A model generated the notes under the pieces. The model saw nothing but the letters and a program-made list of their open reading frames with translations, was not told the origin of the DNA and made no database searches. Of a stretch of 64,000 bases of DNA, positions 63,550-64,000 are shown piece after piece. The position numbers and the translations under genes were made by a program. Each line of letters opens with the position of its first letter. Position 1 is the first letter of the stretch. Source of the stretch: CBDFGT01 sp965247225 (lineage in GTDB: Bacteria; Pseudomonadota; Alphaproteobacteria; Rhizobiales; Rhizobiaceae); the NCBI GenBank assembly GCA_965247225.1, contig CBDFGT010000029.1:62001-126000 (forward strand), given 5' to 3'.

Positions 63550-64000
63550 GTGAAAGAATCGAGCGACAGAAAAACGCAAGCTTTGGCAATGCTGATGAAT
63601 TGCATTCGTTACAAGATGCGTTTTATGATTGCACTGTTCATGCTTTCGCTTGGACTGGCGATTGCGCCGCTTTCTGCCGCGCAGGCTGAGAACCGCTCAT
63701 TGAAGATTTATTTTGTCCATACAGGCGAAAAGGCAACCATTACCTTCAAGCGCAATGGCAAGTTTGACAAGGCCGGTCTGGCGCAGTTGAACCGGTTCCT
63801 GCGTGACTGGCGTCGCAATGAGCCCACGAAAATGGATCCCCGTCTTTTTGATCTGATCTGGGAAGTGTACAGGAAATCCGGTTCGCGCGAATATATTCAC
63901 GTTGTCAGTGCCTATCGTTCGCCTGCAACCAATTCGATGCTGCGATCGCGCTCCAAGATGGTGGCTGAAAAGAGCCAGCATATGCTGGGCAAGGCCATGG
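63550..64000 (+). CDS. DUF882/YcbK-like exported peptidase (3' partial)
   Basis: Reading frame beginning at GTG 63550 (alternatives: ATG 63589 and TTG 63538), running off the window. A signal sequence (MIALFMLSLGLAIAPLSAAQ) precedes NRSLKIYFVHTGEKATITFKRNG and LAQLNRFLRDWRRNEPTKMDPRLFDL, then VVSAYRSPATNSML and KSQHMLGKAM, the His-containing metal motif of the M15-like DUF882 family. Relatives (YcbK/MepK) cleave peptidoglycan cross-links in the periplasm. The final quarter of the protein lies beyond the window. Confidence 0.85.
   Translation, partial: MKESSDRKTQALAMLMNCIRYKMRFMIALFMLSLGLAIAPLSAAQAENRSLKIYFVHTGEKATITFKRNGKFDKAGLAQLNRFLRDWRRNEPTKMDPRLFDLIWEVYRKSGSREYIHVVSAYRSPATNSMLRSRSKMVAEKSQHMLGKAM

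Overview
The window looks like chromosome from an alphaproteobacterium of the order Hyphomicrobiales (Rhizobiales). The evidence is a CpdR receiver protein with a near-canonical sequence, an Omp10-type lipoprotein resembling that of Brucella, homospermidine synthase, the rhizobial-type KpsF, GltB/GltD, DUF459 and DUF882 genes, and a candidate MmgR/suhB-type small RNA beside hisN. Genus cannot be fixed by reading alone. Core genes are moderately GC-rich. Two genes in the polysaccharide locus (17.1-19.6 kb) are strikingly AT-rich.

Region 1 (1-22.1 kb) is a surface polysaccharide locus, nearly all on the + strand. It opens with MurA-like and MurB-like enzymes and a first Wzx flippase. Precursor genes follow: galE, a phosphohexomutase, a bifunctional GDP-mannose enzyme and an AGE-family isomerase. 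After a 475-bp AT-rich regulatory gap comes an ExoY/PssA-type initiating transferase. Next are UDP-glucose dehydrogenase, a UDP-glucuronate epimerase and a full dTDP-L-rhamnose set (rfbC, rfbB, rfbD, rfbA). The locus ends with glycosyltransferases, a Wzy-like polymerase and a second Wzx. The likely product is a Wzx/Wzy-made heteropolysaccharide with rhamnose, uronic acid and possibly mannose or a muramic-acid-type sugar. No Wza, Wzc or Wzb is present in the window.

Region 2 (22.1-29.1 kb) is a mobile-element junction. It holds an IS5-family element wedged between remnants of different IS3 elements, a minus-strand polysaccharide-modification operon (Gmd-like SDR, glycosyltransferase, methyltransferase), an intact IS3 element with long terminal repeats, and a broken copy of the 5' end of tRNA-Val. 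The intact tRNA-Val(GAC) follows, suggesting an island edge.

Region 3 (29.2-64 kb) is mostly core chromosome: cpdR, an N-formylglutamate amidohydrolase, a candidate small RNA, hisN, a lysophospholipase-like hydrolase and a heat-shock Hsp20 gene. A four-gene bufferin-type operon (bufA-bufB-bufC-doxX) follows, whose relatives make copper-sequestering modified peptides. Then come threonine aldolase, gltB-ybjQ-gltD, an SGNH/DUF459 protein with a lytic transglycosylase, galU, an outer-membrane barrel, kpsF, an NfeD/SPFH pair, hemH, omp10 and homospermidine synthase. A folate-linked operon (pepF-pabB-pabC-yciI-DUF4440-DUF3445), a sigma-54 response regulator and the start of a DUF882 gene close the window. 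Four single-base insertions disrupt pepF (three) and the DUF4440 gene (one); they are either real decay or assembly errors.
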